64,000 nt of DNA, from contig OZ038322.1 in the NCBI GenBank assembly GCA_964035795.1, forward strand, positions 19,136,674 through 19,200,673, written 5' to 3'. This document shows, piece by piece, positions 23,045-37,972 of this stretch. The DNA comes from Pterobdella sp. o SKG-2022. Taxonomy: Eukaryota > Annelida > Clitellata > Hirudinida > Piscicolidae. The notes under the pieces were generated by a model. The model ran no database searches. It was not told the origin of the DNA and saw only the letters and a list, made by a program, of their open reading frames with translations. The position numbers were made by a program, and so were the translations under genes. The first letter of the stretch is position 1, and each line of letters opens with the position of its first letter.

Positions 23045-25902
23045 ATGGAGGTGAATGAAGCTTTTGAAAAGCTGGGTTACATAAAGAAATGGCAAGTTTT
23101 GAACTTTTGCATGGTAGTTTTCATGCTTGTCCCCAACGTCGTCATCGTTAAATATACCTTCATCCTTTCAGGTTAATTTTAGTATTTTTCCATTTCAAAA
23201 AATAAGGTAGTTTTGGTAAAAGTTTATATTTATAAGAAAGATTCAAAAAATACGAAAAAAGGGAATGGTCCAGAAATAATCTCATAGAACTAGAAGCCAA
23301 AGCTAGAAGCCAAAGACTTATAATTTGCAGCAAAACATTGCATTTTTGATTAGCTCCATTAGCTTATAATAAAATAAATGCAAACCAAATACTTATTTCA
23401 ACTAAACCATACAAAGGTTTTGTAAGTCGTGCATGAAGCTTCTTCATGTTCAGTTGTTTAAGTTCGTCTCGAATTACATTCATTCTCGTTTGTCACAGGT
23501 TACATACCAAATCATCATTGTAAAATTCTAGAAAGTTCTTCAATAGAAAACTGGATTTTTCAAGATGAACATGGGAATTTTAAATCTTGTACCATGTTCG
23601 TTAACTCATCTGTAAGTAACGAGACTGTCTATTGCACCGATGGTTGGGAGTATGCTGATACAGATAGTGGTCTTACTATAGTCGATGAAGTGATTTTTGT
23701 TGAGATCCACTTTTTTTTATATACATTTTAGATCAAAAAACTTAAATGATAAAATTATAAAACCACTAGAAAATTTTCTTTTAAGTGGGACCTGGTTTGT
23801 GACAAGGCGTATTATGCAGGTTTTTCCCACTCCATGTATCTAGTGGGAGAAATGATAGCGTTTTATTTAGGAAGCTTGGCTGACATTTTTGGACAAAAAC
23901 CAGTTTCTGTATTGTTTTTTTTTTGCTTTCTTTCACTGGCGTTTTGGACTCGTTTGCGGGAAGCTACATAGCTTATGTATGGGAAAAATTTTTTCTTGGT
24001 ACTTTCACAGTGAGTTTTGTTTTAATGAATTAATATAAAAATATTGAAGTTGAAAAATTATTTTATTCTCAAAAAGGTTCCCGCTGCGACATATGCTATT
24101 ATTCTGTCCGAAATAACTTCAAATCTGAATAGGGATTTTATTGTAACAACCAGCTATTTGTGCTGGGGGGTTTACGGCATTCTTATTGTTCTTATTTTTT
24201 ATGTACTTCGAAATTGGAGGTACTTGAGGTTTCTGACTAGCATGTATGGTTTGGTAATCCTACCTATTCTAATGTGAGTTTATTATTTTTGTAAGTTTTT
24301 TCAAATAAAAATTATTTTAAAAATTTTTTGTTAGAATGTTTCTACCAGAAACAGTGTACTGGTTACATGCAAATAACAAAATAACAAAGGCCGAAGAGTT
24401 TTTATTGAATGCGGGTAAAATGAACAACGTTCAATTCACAACTCCTATACTGATTCCACCAAAAGTAAACGATGATTCTGTAAAAGAGAAAAAATATCTC
24501 GAAGAAAAAACCTTCTTAGAAAGAACAAAGGCAAAATTAAAGCATATTTTCACAAAAATTTTTTACTCGAATAACAGTCTTCAGACGCAATAATCCACCA
24601 AAGAACTTTATAGAAATAAATATCTTTTCAGACATATGTTTTATAGTTTATTCTTAATGTAATTATACATTCAATCAATTTGAAAAAGTTTTTAATCTAA
24701 TCCACAAAAAACTTTGTAGGAGTAAACAAGTAATTTTCTTTCACAGCTTCAAAATCACACATACCAAAGGCCTGACGTACGTTGCTCCAGAAACTACTCC
24801 AATACATTTTTAAACTTATTTGTCAAAATTCCTTGCGGGTTTGTAGGAATTTTTCTAGCTGAAAAGTAAGTTATGTTTTGTAAAACGCAATTAAAGTTTT
24901 TATAAAGTATATTCAATTAAATTAATTAGTTTTATGGTGTTCCTACAGATACAGTTTGAAGAAATGGATGATTGCACGTTTTTAACGGCATTCCTTCACA
25001 TTTTTGGTTCTTTTTTTCTAGTCTTAGCAGGTGTTTTTCAAACATTATGAAAAAATTATTTGGAAATAATTTCTCCAATCACACTCAATCATTAGCAGTT
25101 AATATATTTTAATGCTTTATTAGAAAGATTTTGAAATATTTCAGATGAGTCGGTTACAAATTACACCACGACTATACTTATCACTTTAGCCAAGCTAACC
25201 GGTAGTATTGTGTGGGCTTTCAGTTATTCATATCAATCTAAATTGTTTCCTACTAATTTAAGGTTTTCACAATATTTAAATAAATTTTCAACATGCGTTT
25301 TATTTTTTCAAAGTGAAGAATTATTGTTATATTTTGTGCATAGGAGCCAAGGGATTGGTATTTGTGCCGTTGTCAGCCGATTTGGACTTTTAGTAGCTTC
25401 TTACTCACCTTATGTGGTATTTTTTCATTTTTTATGCAAATATAAGATGGCTCAATTTTTGAATGCTTTTTCCATTCCTTTTCAAAAAAACTTAAATACT
25501 ATATTCAAAAAGTCAATTTCACAGTTTTTCAAAAGGTTTTTTATAGAAAGAATGTAAAAACCATGATTATTAAAGTTTATATTTGAGCAAGATTATTTCA
25601 AAAAAGTTTGACTACTGTGGTTTGGTGATTAAGAAAATTTAGCTATACTTTTGCTTGACAACCTTTGATAGAAGCTGCTTATTTAAAAATATGACAAATT
25701 AGTTATATTAAATTTTTTTGAAATTTTTTGTCAATACTTTCCCCATTCAGATCACAATTCATCCTATAAAAACTTACTTATTTTTTGCTCTGTGTGTTTT
25801 GATACTTTTTATGCTACCAAAAGCATTGCTCTACCAGAAACTATTGAAAACATAGAAGAGATGTATAAAATAAAAGAAAAAGCTGAGAAGAAAAAATCTT
25901 AG
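23045..25902 (+). pseudogene. SLC22-family (organic cation/anion transporter-like) gene with several frameshifts
   Basis: Exons are 23045-23171, 23499-23689, 23786-24009, 24077-24273, 24335-about 24590, 24747-24865, 24949-25030, 25145-25262, 25344-25416 and 25751-25902. Family marks: TIVDE joined to WDLVCDKAYYAGFSHSMYLV, GSLADIFGQKPV, PAATYAIILSEI, FLPETVYWL, SQGIGICAVVSRFG and a LPETIEN end. Such proteins are 12-helix transporters of organic ions at the plasma membrane. Breaks: a T10 run at about 23915-23925 shifts frame (the exon is 224 nt where a multiple of 3 is needed), and further shifts lie near 24810, 24985 and 25810. The end of exon 5 has no usable donor. AATAAA lies at 25946. Each break adjoins a T or A run, so assembly error is the alternative, but the large LRR exons next door have equal runs and are intact. 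Confidence 0.75.
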
Positions 25903-25945
25903 AAAGATCTGCAAATGACGTTTGAGAAGTAAGATCATGAACATA

Positions 25946-28632
25946 AATAAACAAATGATAAAAGATCTTTTATAATTTTTTTGTCCTTGAACTGTCATTT
26001 CCGTTGGAATAAATTTTTGTTATCAGATAATGGCTAAAAATATAATTGAATTAAAATGCTGATACATTGTGTTAAGCTTACGGTGCATTCAATTTATCAT
26101 TGAGTTAAGGACAGTTTTATTCTATCGAAGTTTATTTACTATTAATTTTTTCTTCATATTGAAATTATTGTTTCTAATAAATTTATGTTTTTGTAATGTT
26201 TTGTTTCTATGATTTCATTTTTGAAATTTTTATAAAATACAAAAATTCTTTCAAATAGTTATTGTTGGCTGATTTTATTGCCTCAATACTTGGTTATGTA
26301 GGTTATTTTTATGCAACTTTCATTTGATATTGTAACTTCAACCTAAGGAAAGCTTCGTATTATTCAGTTAATAAAAGGTTGTAATTTTCATTGTTTTACA
26401 AAAAGCTCTGTAAACTTTTCTCGATAAGCCTTTGTGTAGCTGTTTTAAATGCCTCTGATTATTATATTTTTTGGAAAACGTTTATGTAGTTTCCATGTCA
26501 ATCATTCCATTATTTTACTTAGTGTTTATCTGAATCAATATATATTAAAAATTTAATTCTTTCACTTATTGATTATAACCCCTCAAAAACACCTATCATC
26601 CACCTTCTATAGTGCACATGTTAGCGAAAAAAACCTTTGCGAAACCTTCATATGAAGCGAACTGGTGAGCAACTTATCCACTTTTAGTGCAGAAATTTTG
26701 ATATTAGTTTGTATTTTTACCATTGGTAACGAATCGCAAGTAGATCCACCCACGTAAAAATTTTAATATGGCGAATAAAATCAGTATCATTCAGTATCAT
26801 TTTCTTATAGTAACGTCGAATGCTTTGCGACTTTAAACTGAATAGCATTCATATAGAGAATTAATAATTATATATAATAATTCTGTATAAATTTTACAAA
26901 ACAGGCAAAAAATAATTTTTCAAAATTCTTTTAGCCTAATTTTAACTCTTGCTTCAACTTTCCAATCAACTCTTTCCAAGAATTTTTCCAAATTCTTTAC
27001 TTGAATTTTTAAAAATACTCTTATAAATGTAAAATCCTTCATTTTACACGTTAGCACCCAACACGTTTTATGTAAAACATGCAAAAAGCCTTTTAGGAAA
27101 TTTACATTATGAAATACTACGAAACTTATTAGAAAATCCATGACTTGAGAAAAACTAGACCACATACAAAAGGCTTATTCAGCCACAATTCCTCAATGTC
27201 AAATAAAATTAAAAATAAAAGTTGACATTTTTATTGTAAAATCAAATGTTTTCCAATGATATTTGATATTTCAAAAAAATCGATGGTACAGAGTTGACTG
27301 AAAAATTAGGAACGGGTATATGGTGTTTGCAAAAATAATTAAAAAAATCAGTTACATATGAGATTTATTTTTAATGTATTAAAATCACCATGATTCTAGT
27401 TCTTTCGAGCTTCTTCGTACGGACCTTTTAGCATGCTTCACGTCTCAATATTGCAAACTCGAAAAAAAATAAAGAAATAAACTCCATATTATCACACATA
27501 AAATTATTGAAACTCATTGCATATAGTGTTTCGTAATACAAACAAATACTTAGATGCATAGTTTCGCTAGTTTTTCAAACTATCGTCAAATACGACACCT
27601 TTGCAATATTAATATGCGTCACAGCATTTATAACATTAATTACATATTTGACAAGATAGAAGATTAGATTAGGGAAGCATTCCCATTGTTTTTAATAATG
27701 TATTAAAATAGTATATCTAAAATATGTGATAAATATTATACTATTAATTACCCAATTGATACAGCTTCAAGTGGTTAAGAAGGCTTTAATAAGATAAGTG
27801 AGGTTTCTATTGGACGGTTGACATACACATTTTGATCAAAAAAGTAATATAAATTATAAAATTTTGAATAAGTAGTGTTAAAAAAAGTCAAATTTTGAAT
27901 AAAACTTAGAAATAAAAACACAAAAAATCCTATCTATAATTGTCTGGAATGGTGCAAACACAAGGTGCAAAATATATACAAAGTAAAACATTTACCAGAT
28001 GGAATTTAGATACTTTCTGTAAAAACTTTCAAGTCAGTCAATGAATGGAAAAACTCAATGGCTTTATAACGATAAATACAATGATATGGTGCGAAAGTTT
28101 GATTTGAAATGTTTTAAAAATAGCACGGTAGTGTCTAAGAAAGGATTGAATCAGACCCACTTAAACAACGGTGGCTTATCGTTTAAAAATCTTTTTATTT
28201 ATATATGAATATAAATACCAGAATGCATTATTCATGAATATTATAAAACTTCTATGTATGAAGAAGCGATCATACTAGCAAAGTTTTATTTTATCTTGGC
28301 TTTCACAGATTTGGCAGAAATTTCATATGATTCTATAAAATTTTTATGAATTATATATACATCTATAATGAAAAAATTTATTCTGAATCTATCACAAAAT
28401 ACATAATGTATAAATTTATTACTAAAATATCTACCAAATCAATGTGACTAAAGGGTCGAAGGCAGTGTGAAGGCTGAGAAATGTGACTAAAACAATGCAT
28501 TATTTGATATTTGATTTAATATTCTATCAAAATCTCAGTATTTTCATTAAAAAAACATATAACACATGAAACTTCAATTGTTCAAGTTTATATTTGACAG
28601 CGATTTATAGTAAGGTGAGCTATACAGATTTG
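25946..28632. other. intergenic region between the SLC22-like and SLC44 genes
   Basis: About 2.7 kb between two convergent genes. It is A+T-rich, with modestly G+C-richer patches near 26580-26760 and 27390-27440, but no frame with splice support. AATAAA on the minus strand at 28377-28382 may serve SLC44. Confidence 0.5.
28377..28382 (-). terminator. candidate polyadenylation signal of SLC44
   Basis: AATAAA on the minus strand about 250 bases beyond the SLC44 stop codon. Other A+T-rich variants are nearby, so the choice is tentative. Confidence 0.3.
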
Positions 28633-31600
28633 TTAATTATTAGGTTTAGAAGGGACGTTTTTCTTCCCCAAGATGTCCATCAAAGACTTGTTCATGTAAT
28701 AGGGCTTGCTGGCACTGCCATCATTTCGCTCCAGATCCTCCACTGTTGTATTTTCATTATGAAAAACTCTTTAGGAAGGTAAAATTTGTTATTATTTTGA
28801 AAAAAAAAAGAAATTACTATAAAAATATTTCCATAAAAAGTCCAGCAATTAACTTCTGAAACATTCAAATAACATATTCAAACACACAAATGAAAAAGCA
28901 TTCAAATGTAATTCATAAAACTAACTTGCCTTTTTATAACAATACATATAAAAAATTTTTCTGTTTTCATTAATAAATTTCGTTCATTATTCAGTTTTTA
29001 GTTAATTTCCTATTCTTATATAACTTTTTATTCTTGCTTTTTTTTTAGATTAAATTTTGTCACTATTTTGGAAAAATAAATACATGCGTTTTGTCAAAAA
29101 AAAAAATACTTAAACTAAAAAAATCATGAAAAAAACGAACAAAAGCACAAGAAGAGAGTGTCGACACCCATATTGTAGACCCCGAAGAAGGCAGAAGCCA
29201 CCACGTATGCGGCAACCAACACTACCTGTTTCATAATGGGTCGGTATATTAATAGAATATTCTCCAATAATATGATAATATATTGGATGGTGTTCTTTAT
29301 TATTTTAGCCTTTTATGATTAGGGTATTTTTCAACAATTATTTTAGAATAATTAATCCGTATCTTAATATGGAGGTCCTTAATAATCTTTAAATATATCA
29401 CTATTTTATTCCATAAAAAAATTATGCCTAAAACATCACAATCATCATCATCGGTGGTGTAAAAATAAAACATAATACCAGGAATGGCACAACGTGGAAG
29501 TTGAGACTGACGTAAGGGATAATCTTTTCAGTGTTGGGAATCTTACCAGCAAATAGGAAGTAAGCAAACAACCCTGTTATGGTAGTCCATGTTGTAAACT
29601 TCAAGGCATAACTTTTGAAAAAACTTTCAAGTGGGATAGAATTAATGTTTTGAATTTGTATAATGCCTCACCGACTCCAACAACAATAAAAAGTTTGTTG
29701 ATAAAAAGAACTAGGTCTGTTAATTTATCCACCACAAACACTCTGTAGGGGTTCGAAGTAGTTTTATGATTTCTGAGATTGGCTTTATTTAAACAGGTTC
29801 TCAACTGGTGTATACCAAAATAAATTCATTTAAAATTAGATAAAATATTTTAAAACCTCAAATCGAGATTGTTATATAAATACCTGACGACATTTCTCAC
29901 GATGAGACTGAAGGCCCTCATGGCTGAGCTGCAGAAGCTCTTGCCGTGGATAGCGATCTGAACAATAATACAATTTCTTATATATAAATATCAATATATA
30001 TCAATTTAATACAATATAATTGTATTTTACTGAGTTATTTTAAAGGATGAAATATAAGAATAAAGTTGAAAAATAGAGAGTACTCCACCATTATGTAGGC
30101 GTTCTTGTTAAGGAATTTGAGGAACTTTTCCATGCACCACAGACAGCACATGCAGCACCTTTAACAAGCATCAAATCATTTACAATTAAATCACTTTTTC
30201 TAGTATTAAAAGACTCACTTAAGGCAAAACTTGGCTGGGGCATTAGTAGCTCCATTGAGCTTATTGTCTATGTACTCTAGTATGGCCATGATGAACTGCA
30301 CTATAGCGATCAGCAAAGAACCAAACGCCAATGAGCCCATATGGTATCTGATGAATTTTTTTTATTAAGTATAGCTTTTTATTTGTAAAATTGATTGGAA
30401 CAAAGTTTTGTTGAAATTTACTTTAACAAAAAGGCTTTTCTAATATCGATAGCTTTTAGAAATATATTGATTACTCGTAAGCTTGGAGCTTAAATACACC
30501 AAAACTTTCCAAAACTTTTACGTTACAATTAAAACACTAGTTTATCCATACTAGGTATAAAATAATTTTTTTCCAAATGAGTCTCTGAGCACAGACCTGA
30601 AAGCTCTGCCGAAAGACTTGAGTACAGGGAAGGACGGAATGTCATGGGGTTTGTTGAAGGCCCAGTAATATGAAGCGAATGCTCCCGCTAATGTCAACTG
30701 ACTCAAGGCAATCACAAAGTTCATCAGCCAAAACCACACAAACAACTGGAATGCTTGCAACACAAATGTGTAGCGACTGCGGGTAGTGTCGATGTGATTG
30801 AAGATGGTTGCTCAAATAGACAAAAAATAATAATCTGATAATATTTTTATAGACTTTTTAATAATTTGAGTTTGAATACAAAATATTCGTGTATTTCATT
30901 TGTTAACAGTGTTTGACTAAAACTATTTGTGCTAAATTTAACTAAGTTTTAACTAATCACTAATAAAAATAACTAACTTATAATAAAAACAAAAATTTAA
31001 AAAAAAAACTAAAATTCAATTCAATATAAATTGTTGATTGTTCTGGTAGCATTTTAATTTATAGCGATGTTTCTTATTCATCAGTGAGTACTTACTCGTC
31101 TGAAATTCCTTTAGTGAAATTGTCACACCACTCTTTTTCCGCTCCCTCCTTCATATAAATTTTACTTCTAGTTAAATTATATTCTCTTCAAAAAAGATAA
31201 TCTGCCAAAAACATCGTATATATCTTTTATTTTATATTTAAATTAAACCTTTTGATCAAGAAATAAACCAGTTTCAAAAAGCTTTTTGCAGACATTCACA
31301 AATACTTCATATATAATTCTAAAATAAAAAATCTCAATAACTTTGGCTTTGGCGCAGTCGATATTCTGCATAAGGGAGTACATCTGGCATCGCACATCTG
31401 TCACGCTGTCGGTACTTGTGGCTTTTGGACATTATTTTCTAATTAATATGTATATAAAACATATTTCAAACTTTTTAAAACTTAATAGTTGAAAGTTTAA
31501 AAATATATATCAGCTATAGTCATATATACAATTCATTTATTTGGTAAGTATAGAACTCAAAATTGAGTCGATAAGACTCAAATGCTTACAATTAGGAAAC

Positions 31601-34239
31601 TTGCAGCTTTTGGTTCTAGTGATGGAAGCAATGCACATGGCAGAACCAGCCCAGTAAACGATGATGATGATGTTCATCACGAAGGGCACCAGGGGCCACA
31701 GGAGCACAAACATCATGCTATTTATGGCCCTGAGTAGGTTTGGAGAGGTTACTATATCGTTTTATATTAATAATTCAGACTTTTAATTGATTTTTTTATA
31801 GTAATGAAATCACGAATATTAACACAATACTAGTATGAATATAATTGAAAAAATTATTTTCTTAAATCAAACTTAATTTTCATACTTAAATGCAAACTCA
31901 TTTACACAAACTGGTTTGAAAAGATATACGTAACAAGAAATATTGATAAAAGTGTCTACCTGCTAGTTTCTTTGATCAGAGCTACTGCGATCTTGATTCG
32001 TTTGTAAAGAAAGAGAAGCAGTATCAATACGATGCCCAGCACTATAGCCGCTATTATGCCTGCATAACAATTAAAGCATTTTTTTTCTATGTTCTCTTTT
32101 GAGTGACTAGTCTATATAATACACTCTGAAGTTTAAGAAACATTGAAACGAATAATAAATCCAACCAACCAACTGCAAGCCACACTTCTTTCTTGTTGTT
32201 ATAGTACTGTATGTCTGAGGTGAACTGAAATCCATCCGACGGCTGGTCTTTCAGTTGCACATATCTGTGGAAGCTGTAGCCCACAGCTTTGGTTCAATGA
32301 TGGCGTTTGTTGATTTTTATATATTAGCATATTGTTCAAAAACATTAAATATACTATTTCACAAAAATATTTTGAAGATCGATTGATATGTTCTTTATTT
32401 AATCACTAATGTTAGTTAAAATTGATCATTTATCCAGCTTATTCGAAATGTAATTTTTTGAAGCAATTTAAAATTAAATATTGCATTAGTAAAGAATCAT
32501 TAAGTAAATAAGTTACATTACATAAGTCACATTTTCTGCTTAAATTTCAACCTATTAAACATCCAATTTACTATTTGAAAACTTTTTAATCTATAAAACA
32601 AAATAAAGAACTTTTTCTATAAGATTCATGAACTTCATAAGCAATCACAAAACAACTAAATTCACAGACAAGCACACATCAACCAGCAGCTAGAAGGATA
32701 AGGATGCAGACGATTGTGACCCACACAAGCACCCCTGCTATCCACCGCATCAGCACCAACCATATGAAGGATAAGAGCACTGCCAACAACACAAATCTGA
32801 TGTATTATTGATTTAGTTATTAATTTATTGGTTTTTATAGTTTAGGTGGCTGGTGGAATTATATCTTGCATTTTAATAGTAATGGATTTACTTTTTAAAC
32901 TACTGTGAGCCACAAGTTTCAATTGAGATAATGTATTGTTAGGTTATCTCATTAAAAAATAAAATAAACATTCAGTTAAACAAATAGTTTCAAAAACTTT
33001 TAAATTAAATAAATAATTTATGAACATAATTTAATAAATACCTAAAAAAAATATATTCAAACTATAAATTATCGTCACAACATTATGAACAGTATAAAGA
33101 TCATCTCACAAAAGAATGATCCACCAAGTTTTCTGCAGGTCCGACAGGATCCGAACCCCGTATCCTTGCAGCCCCATGAAAGCCTCACTACCCCTGCAAT
33201 GACGATGATGTTAGCATAATAAGTGAAAGGTTGAAGCTGAAACACCAAGAGCTACTGCAGGCTTATTGACTAAAAGGTTAACTTAACATAGGTTTATGAG
33301 TTTGAAGTGGTAAATAGAATTATTTATTGTTATTTAAGTACTGGTTTTTACAAGCCGATGTAGTAAATACAAAATTGATAAACACTTGAAATTTTTATTT
33401 GAAAAGTACGAAGCTTCAGTTCAAAATTTTACTCCTTTATACAAAGTTTCGTAATTTTAAATGAAAATATTCACTGTGCAATAATTTTTGTATCAAGTGG
33501 TGATTGAACCTAATTGAAAAAGTGATATATGAAGTGAATAGTTTATGTCTTATATTGGTTTTCCAAACACCTTTAGCGAGCTGATAACTATATATATAAC
33601 ACCACGAATTTTTTGTCAACTGATAATTAAATTTATAACTTATACATAGTTTATGTAAATTTTTAAAAATTTTTTTATTAAAAAGAGGTAAACATGAGTA
33701 TAATTATGTAAGGTTTAAATATTGATCGTCAATATGATGATATAACAATGAAATAAATGAACTTAATTTATTATAAATTAATGTTATGGATTCTTCAAGA
33801 CAAAGTCGTGAGTTAAAATTTCCAAAAACTCAATATCTATAAAGTTTCGATATCTAACTCATATACAATTCACAAAGCACGAAACTTTACGTCACAGGCG
33901 TAACATCATTAAGTACGTAGTTTATAACAAAAACTTAAACTATAGCATAATATAATTGAAAACTCCTCTTTTTAATTTAAACATTTTGAAGCTTACGAGA
34001 TACTGTCGTTGAGTCGACTGCTTTGGAAGTCATTTGGCAAAATTTTGATGTCTTCCAAAGGATTGGGTATGCATCGGTACAGAACTAATGGGATCGATTA
34101 TTAACAATAAATTAATACTAATAATATTTATTCTACAAAATGATTGACAGTTAAATAAACCAGTTATTCCGTATTGATTAATAACTTCAACCTGATAAAA
34201 ATTGAAATATAAAAACTATGAAATATGAGGGTAAGAATA

Positions 34240-34286
<47 letters not shown>

Positions 34287-37200
34287 AATCAAAACATTTC
34301 AGTTAATTTTTTGTGTATCTTATAAAGAAACGTGTATAACAGTAAAACCGATATGATTAAAAATATATTAGCCTGAAACTGAATGCTTTAACAACAAAAG
34401 ATTCATTGGTAGAATGTCCTAAGCTTATAGTAAATACAAGTTACATTATCAAATCACTTGATAATGTAAGTTATTTACACAAAAATCTCAATACATTTCT
34501 CCAATAATCTTTGTATAGTTTTTGGTCTGGGTAGTTAAATTTTTACGCGATTATTAGGGCAACTGGAATTCGTGTTGAATAAATTTTGACACTAAAATAT
34601 TACTTTTCTTTATCTAGTGGTATCAGCTTAGTTAAACTAAACCAAAAAATTAATGATGGTAATAGTAGCCGCTATTATGTATGTTGAAAAATTAGTTATA
34701 TTTATAAATTAAAATGTTCAAAATGCTATTTATCAATCATTTTCCCAAAAAAATTTTTAATTTGTTTAAATTTAGTTTTTAAGCTACTTTCAAGCTTTAA
34801 ACTAGAAATTACCAAACTAATATATTTTGTTTTATTATAGAAAAACTTTTTCGGTTTTTGGTTTGGTTTTTTAATTGTTTGTGTTGGTTGGGTTGTTAAA
34901 CTGTTTGAGTTGGTTGGTTTTTGATTTTTTTATTGTAGAAATAGATCTGAAAAACTAACTTGACTTGGATTTTAGGTAGTAAGAAGCGCACTTTTGTTGT
35001 GATATTAAAGTTTTCTGTTGAGCATTTAGATAATTATATTATAGATTTCACAGAAGCTTCAAAGAAATATATCAATAGAGTTAAATCAATTTTAATAATT
35101 TAAAAAAAAATTTTATGCAACGTGAAGAAGAAATAATTCAAACTGGGAGAATGTGATAAAATTTTTAAGTTCTTTCGTTAGATTTGATTTTATATCAATA
35201 GACATTTAACAAAGAATTTAAAAATTTATGATTGGTTCTGGGCACGATAAACTGCACCAAACTGAGAGCCTCTAAATTGAGTCTGCTTTTCTGTTTTAAA
35301 CTGGATAACAGTAGAATTTGGTAACAGGCATCAAAAAAATATTCTGGTATCGTTGGCGTATGAGCATTTTTTGACAACGACAAGGCAAGCTGCCCAAGTG
35401 TGGGAGAGGCGAATTTAGAATTTGTTAGTTTCAAGATAGACATTAGCTCAAGTTGGCAGTCTATAAAAATTTCTTTCAAATGAATGGCCTATTCTATTAA
35501 TTACTTTGCAAGAGTATCAATAATCTTGGCCGACTGCTGTCAACTGGGACATGTAGAGGAATATAATCTAATTAAAATTCATTTTATACTTTTTCAATGA
35601 TATTGAAGTTCAAGATATTCATACTTCAACAATCATGAAGAAAATAATAATAATAGATGAAATGATATAAATATATATAGGAAAACTACTAAATATCTGT
35701 GTATCATCATTGCGGTCGACAATGATGGTAATGATAAATAAATTTAATAAATATCAAAAATAATGCCAGCGTAGTCTTAAAGATGATTTTAACAATACTT
35801 TTAAAGATATTTGATAATATTCAATAAAATTATTAACATTAGTAGGGGTGATGATAGTAATAAGGACAATAATCACGATGATGACGACGAAGATGATAAA
35901 GATGGTGGTGATAATGATGACGTATTCGTACTAAAATAGAAATAGCTCACCTCATGCGCATAAGCCATGTTTTGCGTCTACCCGATGACAGATTGGTAAA
36001 GAGAATGGTACTAGGTTGGAATGCCGAACTGGAGGGTCTCACAAAAGCAAGGAGAAGACAACAGACGACACTCAGCTACTGGCGCAAACTTCTAACTGAT
36101 GCAGCAATCCCGCATGAGAACTTGCAAAAAATAGTCACAGATCGCAAAAGATGGAACTCCGAGGTCAACAATCGAAGGAAGTGGCTGAAAATGTACGAAT
36201 GTCAGCAAGGACACCAGAATAGTGAAAATCGACGTCTACCTGGCAGAGAAACACTACACGTGCCTGTGACACATTCAACCACTGAATTCATATGTGAGGC
36301 AGAAGGGTGTGGCAAAGTTGCAAAAGCAAAGCAGGGCTGGAGATACATAAGAAAAAAATGCACAAGATGATGCAAAAGCCAATTGAAATAACCTGTGCAC
36401 ACTGTCGAAGAATCTTCATCCAAGAAGCAACTTGGAAAAACCATCAAAAAACGTGTAAGGGACAAGAGGTCGATGGCAAGAGGTTCAAATGTGGAGTGTG
36501 TGGGCTCTGGAGAAATAAGGCAAATCGGGCTAGAAACATGAGAACACATAACAATACACCAGTACACCAAAACACACCTACACCAGCAAAAACATACAGA
36601 AACAAAACAAACCAATGCCAAAACTGTCAACGTATACTGTCAGCCACGAACATGGCTAGACATATGCGGACATGCCAATAACCTCCCTAAGTCGGGTCTC
36701 TCATGCTTCTTAATGATGCGATAAAAGACAAGACAAGACAAGATAATGATGACGATAATGATAACGAAGATGAAACGAAAATGACGTATTAACCAACCAT
36801 TTCATTCGAGCTTTGCGGCACTAGGTCATCTTGGCAGATGACACTTGTGTGTGAATCCTTCGACTCGAACCAGTACTCTTTCGGACACTCCTTCACGCAA
36901 ATCTGCAGTAGTGTTAAAATAGGATTAACTTGGCTTCTGTTAACTTCTACTACGTTGCGTATAGGCTTGTTTTTTATTCTGGTAACAAAGCATTTTTCTA
37001 TATCAGTTAAAATTATTTTATCAACTTTCAAATTAATATTTTAAATTAAAAACAATAACGACCCCTTTATAGTATTGATAATTCTTTAAACAAAACACCA
37101 CAAAACCAAGAACCATTCAGAGGTACCGACCTGTTTGGAGGTGTGACAAGTGAGAGGACTGATGGATAAGGAGGTGGCTGAGAAGCACTTCATGACGTCG

Positions 37201-37902
37201 AAGTAGAACAAAAATGGTTTTTCACTGTGGTTGGTTGATGATTATTTACAATAACTATTATTGTTTTTAATAATTTTCTTAATTAAAAGGTTCATTTTTT
37301 CATTTTTAGAATTTGGTACATCCAATTCTGAAATATTTTTTGATTTTTCATCTTTAAATTTTTATTAGATAAATTTAGTAATTAAAATATTCAGTTATAA
37401 TGAAATTTTTATATCTCAAAAATTTTATAAACAACAATTTAACATTTTGAAGTTTTCAAAAATGCGACTCAACAGCTTTTTATACAACCCTAACTCAAGC
37501 TATCTCATATTCAATGAAACTTGGATCAACTTAATCTAACTGAATTTCATATTATATATAAAATGTTCCACTTCATGAATTTTTTTTATTTTGAAAGCAC
37601 ATGAATTTCTCAAATTTTCTCTTTCATTTATGTTCTATTATGTTTGTTATATCAATCTTCAGAAATTGTTTCACTCCGTAGCATATCACACATTTTTTCA
37701 GTTGAGTCACTAAAATGGTTACCTTGAAACGAAGTCAAAATACCAACGATAAGAAGTTAAATTATATGAAAAACGGAAGTTAGGTGTGTTTCTGAAACAA
37801 TCATCAGGTATTACCCTGATTGTGTCTAACTTGAGGTAATGATGAAACGGGAAATCAATAACATATTAATTTTCAATGATTAACAATAACCTATTAATGA
37901 AT

Positions 37903-37972
<70 letters not shown>

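Noticed and set aside
28594..28782. Plus-strand frame of 62 codons
   Set aside because: It is the antisense of the last SLC44 exon.
30777..30810. Upstream acceptor for SLC44 exon 15 at 30810
   Set aside because: It breaks phase; the acceptor CTACCCGCAG at 30777-30779 keeps the frame and fits the family.
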